Below, one piece after another: positions 60,543-64,000 of a stretch of DNA of 64,000 bases. This DNA comes from Diphasiastrum complanatum (taxonomy: Eukaryota; Streptophyta; Lycopodiopsida; Lycopodiales; Lycopodiaceae), in contig CM055107.1 in assembly GCA_029204225.1 (NCBI GenBank), positions 27,643,072-27,707,071 on the forward strand, in the 5' to 3' direction. The notes beneath the pieces were generated by a model. The model had not been told where the DNA came from, ran no database searches, and saw nothing but the letters and a program-made list of their open reading frames with translations. Numbering within the stretch: position 1 is the first letter of the stretch; each line of letters starts with the position of its first letter. A program made the translations under genes and the position numbers.

Positions 60543-61511
60543 TTCCTTTGTGGTAAGAAGGAGCATTTTGTTTCTAATTGTTTCAAGAAGAAGGATGGTG
60601 ATATAGTAGCAAGTGGGACTAGATCTGGTAGTCTTTTTAAGATTGATACTAATCCTTGTGAAAGTGTGGCCAAGAGGAGCTTGGATCATCTCAAGGAGGA
60701 GAAGGCAAGTGATCTACCTCAACCTATGTTCCAAGAAGGTAAAGCTCATGAAGATGGTGCTTTGGCAAAAGCTCATGGAGAGTTATTGCCAAGGAGGTCT
60801 ACTTCTCAATTCAATTATCTTGTTCATTTGGATGATCTTGTTTCATCTTGTAGAAGCAAAGATGGTGCCATTTCACGTGACTTATTATTTGAAGACTTCA
60901 ATTGGAGGTATCTCTTATCAAAGATGCTTGATATGAAGATTGCAATAGTTGATACTTTGGGGATCTTTAGATCCATATGCTATGCCAAAATTCCTTTGCA
61001 TATAAGGAGTAAGGAGGATCTCATCTCAATCAAGAGGATGATGTTGGAATCCACAACTCTACCAAAAATCCAGGTGCATGATGGAGATTTGCCAAGGCTT
61101 GAGGAGGAGGCTTTTCAAAACATGGTTTCAAGGGGATCTTCAAGAGGCAAGGCTGAGTCTTTGTGGCTCACTTTTCATGGCAAAGAGAGGCAAGTTTCAG
61201 GTGGTATCTACTCCAACATTCTCACTTATGCTTCTCTTCCATTTTTTGATGTACCATCTTGCTTTATTGAGATTTCTACATCTCAAAGTTCAATTAGGGC
61301 AATACTATTCTTGTATGATGCCTATTGTATGGACATATTACTTGTCATCGATGGCTTAGATATGTTTCCAAAAGATTTTGAAATCACGAGTTTGTGTCAT
61401 CAAATGTATGCTCTTGGATCTAGTTCTGAGTGCTTATCTATCCCCACATCCCGATCGGCCATGTGGATCCACATCATCCCTCCATGTGCCTCTGTACCTG
61501 CCCCCATGTGA
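60543..61511 (+). CDS. Long open frame downstream of copia gag, unrecognised
   Basis: An uninterrupted 322-codon frame, without an ATG at its start. It begins with a damaged zinc knuckle (CGKKEHFVSNC) and VASGTRSGSLFKID, the GAG-pre-integrase region of the 25.6-kb element. After that it aligns only in outline with that element's integrase (ALAKAH for GLAKSH, LLSK, a ...LISIKRM segment). The HHCC ligands and DDE catalytic residues are absent. The last about 25 codons come from the foldback that begins at 61434. Either integrase diverged under some constraint that kept it open, or other sequence replaced it. A product is not established. Confidence 0.35.
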   Translation, partial: FLCGKKEHFVSNCFKKKDGDIVASGTRSGSLFKIDTNPCESVAKRSLDHLKEEKASDLPQPMFQEGKAHEDGALAKAHGELLPRRSTSQFNYLVHLDDLVSSCRSKDGAISRDLLFEDFNWRYLLSKMLDMKIAIVDTLGIFRSICYAKIPLHIRSKEDLISIKRMMLESTTLPKIQVHDGDLPRLEEEAFQNMVSRGSSRGKAESLWLTFHGKERQVSGGIYSNILTYASLPFFDVPSCFIEISTSQSSIRAILFLYDAYCMDILLVIDGLDMFPKDFEITSLCHQMYALGSSSECLSIPTSRSAMWIHIIPPCASVPAPM

Positions 61512-62325
61512 TGCTCCCCCCCTGTGTTGCTCTCCCATTGGCCCCATGGCCTGCTCACCCACAGTGCCCATGTGCAATTGCAGTCCCCTGCATCATGTAC
61601 TGTACCCTCATTTTTTTACACCCGGAACCCCTTTTTTTTTCCATTTTTTTGACCTATTTTGGTAGGTAAAAGCCAAAAATTAAATATTAAAAATATTTAT
61701 AAAAAATATATATATTAAATATGGTACCGCCCTGGTACCGCGGATCCCAGGGAGGTACCGTACCGGCGGTACCACTATTATGGTACCGGCGGTACCATAG
61801 CAGCGGTACCAGAGGCCACTATAATATACATATATATAAATAAATATATATATCATAGTACCGCTGGTATGGTACCGTCGGTACCATATCAGTGGTACCG
61901 CCGATACAGTACCGCCCTGGGATCCGCGATACCAGGGCGGTACCATTTTTCATTTTTTATTTATTTTTTAATATATTTAATAAATTTTTTTTGCCTATTA
62001 CTTACCAAAAAAGGACAAAATAATGGAAAAAAAAGGGGTACTGGGTGTGAAAAAAAAGGGTACAGTACATGGTGCAGGGGACTGGTGCAGTGGCACATGG
62101 GCACTGTGGGTAAGCAGACCATGGGGCCAATGGGAGACCAACACAGGGGGGGAGCATCACATAGGGGCACGTACAGAGGCACATGGGCACTGTGGGTGAG
62201 CAGACCATGGGGCCAATGGGAGACCAGCACAGGGGGGGAGCATCACATGGGGGCAGATACAGAGGCACATGGATGGATGATGGGGATCCACATGGCCGAT
62301 CAGGATGTGGGGATAAATAGGGACT
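61434..62325. mobile_element. Large foldback with central GGTACCG array
   Basis: Two arms of about 280-370 bp are inverted copies. The left begins CTTATCTATCCCCACATCC; the right ends GGATGTGGGGATAAATAGG. Between them, 61719-61946 is an inverted array of GGTACCG and GCGGTACC words, itself palindromic (ends ATGGTACCGCCCTGGTA and its complement). The right arm carries a tandem duplication of about 90 bp (GGCACATGGGCACTGTGGGT units). The element interrupts copia-derived sequence on the left; no target duplication was identified. Confidence 0.6.
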
Positions 62326-62476
62326 CACAATGCCATTGTGGTCGGCATTTTCAGAGTGAGAGCTAGTGATAAACAGTGAGAGAGCAAGCGAGAGCCGGTG
62401 ACAGGCTGTTTGAGAGCCAGGGTGCTGTGAGAGGGTGTTCAAGGACCAGGGTGCTGTGAGGAGAAGGTCGATCGAG

Positions 62477-62842
62477 ATGGCAGAGCGCATACCACCGAAG
62501 CCCGAGGACGAAGCCAGGAGGAAGCTTGAAGAAGATATCCGAAGGCACAACGAGAGACATCAGAAGCAAGAGGCAGATATCCGAGAGATGCTGCGACAGA
62601 CTCGGCAGAGAAATCCAGAACCGGAGCCACCCGCCCCCACTGTGGATCCTGTCCCGGCTGTTAAGCTGGATCTGGATGAGTAGATCGGAATGAATTTCAC
62701 ACGATGGCAGCTCATCATGGTCAGGGAAAGGGTGGCCAGACGTCGGGCTAACCAGGAGGCAGCTCGGGCTAACCGGGAGGCAGAGCAAGAGCGACAAAAC
62801 AATGCACCAGACGAGGGCGAGGAGTCGGTGGAGGATCAGTGA
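62477..62842 (+). CDS. Small charged coiled-coil ORF with one in-frame TAG
   Basis: From ATG 62477 (MAERIPPKPEDEARRK) the frame reads 68 codons to TAG at 62681. It then stays open in the same frame for 53 more codons (ATG at 62690, MNFTRWQLIMVRERV) to TGA at 62840. Both halves are rich in Arg, Glu, Gln and Ala with helix-forming heptads (KLEEDIRRHNERHQKQEADI; RANREAEQERQ). A TATA-like GATAAATAG at 62312 lies about 165 bp upstream. The family is not recognised. A retroelement gag or a captured gene is possible, and the TAG may be a recent nonsense change or a readthrough stop. Confidence 0.4.
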
Positions 62843-63359
62843 GGGATGTTTAGAATAGATAAGGTCCAGCCGTATGTGGCGGACTGTTGCTATGTAGTTT
62901 TCGACAGTTTATGGTGCAGCAAATAACTAGATGGCTGCTTAAAAAAGTGACAATATATGTGATGTTATCTTGATACAACGGTTGAATATATACATAGTTG
63001 TTTTTTTTGTGCAACGCGAGCCTGGTCATGTAAGATGAATCTCTGTAATTTTTTTAAATGCAGATGTATTACATGTGTTTATGAAATGTCGTTTGGGGTG
63101 TAGGGGTGATTGTTGTGCTCATGATGTAGGTGCATATATGTGAAGCTAGCATTCACTTCAAACGAAATTAAATGAAAAAAGGATTCACACACGCACATAG
63201 AATTCGACATAAAATTGACAATACACCATCACATGTACAGAGCGACATACGCACAATAATGTAGGCCAAACACTGTATATAATGTGAAAAATCATCTGAA
63301 TACAATGGTAGACCGTCTGCTAGAGACAAACTACTGAAACTAAAACAACAGAGCCACAA
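62843..63359. other. Spacer between convergent ORFs
   Basis: AT-rich, with no gene seen. It presumably holds the 3' ends of the two flanking convergent transcripts. Confidence 0.4.
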
Positions 63360-64000
63360 TCAATGCTCTGGCTCTGACTCAGACGAATGCTCTGGAGACA
63401 ACTCAAGGCCCCGAGCTGACTCTCGCAACCGATATCTCTGCTTGTCTGGAACTGGCATGGGCTGTGTATTCGAGGAGGAGGACAAACCAACAACACCTGC
63501 TCCAACTGGCTGTGATACTGCACCTCTACCTGTACCTGGAGCCCTGCGTGGTCGTCCTCTCCTCCCTGGCAGTTTCTGTGCCTTGCCTTTCTTGCTCGGT
63601 GCACCCTTGGGCCTTCCTGGTCTCTTGCGGACAAGAGGAGCTGTCAATGCCTCATCACCCCCATGCAAATCACCTGGCTGGCTAGGCTAGGCCCAAGCTG
63701 AGGCCGGCTGGGATAGGGAAGCAAAAGAGGGGAACTCCCTATGCACCTGAGCGAGGAGGATGAGCTCGTGGAGTGTGTGCCCGTGGGGCTGCTGCAGGTG
63801 GAGGAACTGGTTGTGCAAGAGGCGAGTATAGCGGCGATATGTATTGAAAGGGGCGCTGTGGTGGCTGGTACCGGTACATCCTGGGTGCTGCCAAAGGGGG
63901 AGCCAGTGGAGTGGGTGCTGCCAAAGGATGAGGATGTGGAGTGGGTGCTGCCACTGGAGGAGGAGCTGGAAGAGCCACTGTGGATGTGGGCGCTGTGAGA
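63360..64000 (-). CDS. AT-hook, proline-rich protein, 3' part (runs off the window)
   Basis: Minus strand, two exons: 64000 (partial) to 63747 and 63673 to 63360, joined across a 73-bp intron with GT-AG borders (donor CTCAG/GTGCAT, acceptor CAGCCAG/GTG). The join restores one frame; without it the first part stops at a TAG. Exon 1 is Ala/Pro-rich (repeats of LAAPTP-type) with a Tyr-containing patch (YRYQPPQRPFQYISPLYSPL). Exon 2 carries two AT-hook cores, KRPGRPKG and GRRGRPRR, separated by a Lys-rich linker, and ends ESEPEH. AT-hooks bind the minor groove of A/T-rich DNA. I do not recognise the full protein; a transposon-borne origin is possible given the setting. Confidence 0.5.

Larger units (their letters stand above)
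58048..61511 (+). mobile_element. Ty1/copia element related to the one at 25.6 kb, partial
   Basis: A possible LTR start TGTTGAG is at 58048, the LTR end CAACA at 59353-59357, and the primer site TGGTATCAGAGC at 59358-59369. Gag follows at 60073. CACACGTGTG-type palindromes (58000, 59190, 59337) match the related element's LTR style. The LTR region is interrupted by the TRIM-like piece at 58334-58578. The right side ends in the foldback at 61434. No 3' LTR is present in the window. Confidence 0.6.

Noticed and set aside
61961-62550. Long Cys/Pro/His-rich minus-strand frames across the foldback
   Set aside because: Both arms give similar frames because they are inverted copies; no codon-level signal or domain is present.

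Overview
This is nuclear DNA from a land plant with a large, repeat-rich genome; I cannot name the species. The evidence is two plant-type genes with GT-AG introns (the PRP3 splicing factor and the LSF2-type phosphoglucan phosphatase), plant Ty1/copia and Ty3/gypsy elements with initiator-Met-type primer sites, non-LTR fragments, many short inverted-repeat DNA elements and long CT, AT and CA tracts. Very long TE-filled introns suggest a fern, gymnosperm or similarly large genome, but that is inference.

Layout. 1-5.6 kb: a small hAT-like element, then decayed non-LTR and copia reverse transcriptase sequence on the minus strand. 5.8-7.4 kb: a cluster of hAT-like miniature elements, two of them abutting in the same 8-bp target. 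7.4-9.1 kb: the last three exons of PRP3 (+). 9.1-19 kb: intergenic DNA with LINE and copia debris. 19.1-45.2 kb: one gene, LSF2 (+), with four intact exons. Its 17.2-kb first intron holds a gypsy element, split by a copia element, which is itself split by a hAT-like element. Its 7.9-kb third intron holds a second gypsy element on the minus strand. 45-58 kb: an AT-rich region with more miniature elements and an internally deleted copia element with both LTRs. 57.3-61.5 kb: possible exons of an unidentified minus-strand gene, then a third copia element whose LTR region contains a TRIM-like piece with a tRNA-like sequence. 61.4-64 kb: a large foldback, a small charged ORF (+) and the 3' part of an AT-hook/proline-rich gene (-).

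The main candidate novelty is a set of hAT-like miniature elements scattered over the window. Several share ends related to CATAGTTGC and, where both ends are visible, 8-bp target duplications. Next to its ends each carries a dense array of one short CpG-containing palindromic motif. The motif is nearly uniform within an element but differs between elements (GGTGCCG, GGAACG, GAACCGTGG, GCGATTCG, GCGATCCG, GGACGCG, GGTACCG, GGTTCGAA). Other points of interest are a 590-bp inversion inside a copia element with perfect target duplications, the tRNA-bearing TRIM-like piece, and a copia element whose open frame runs on without recognisable catalytic residues.
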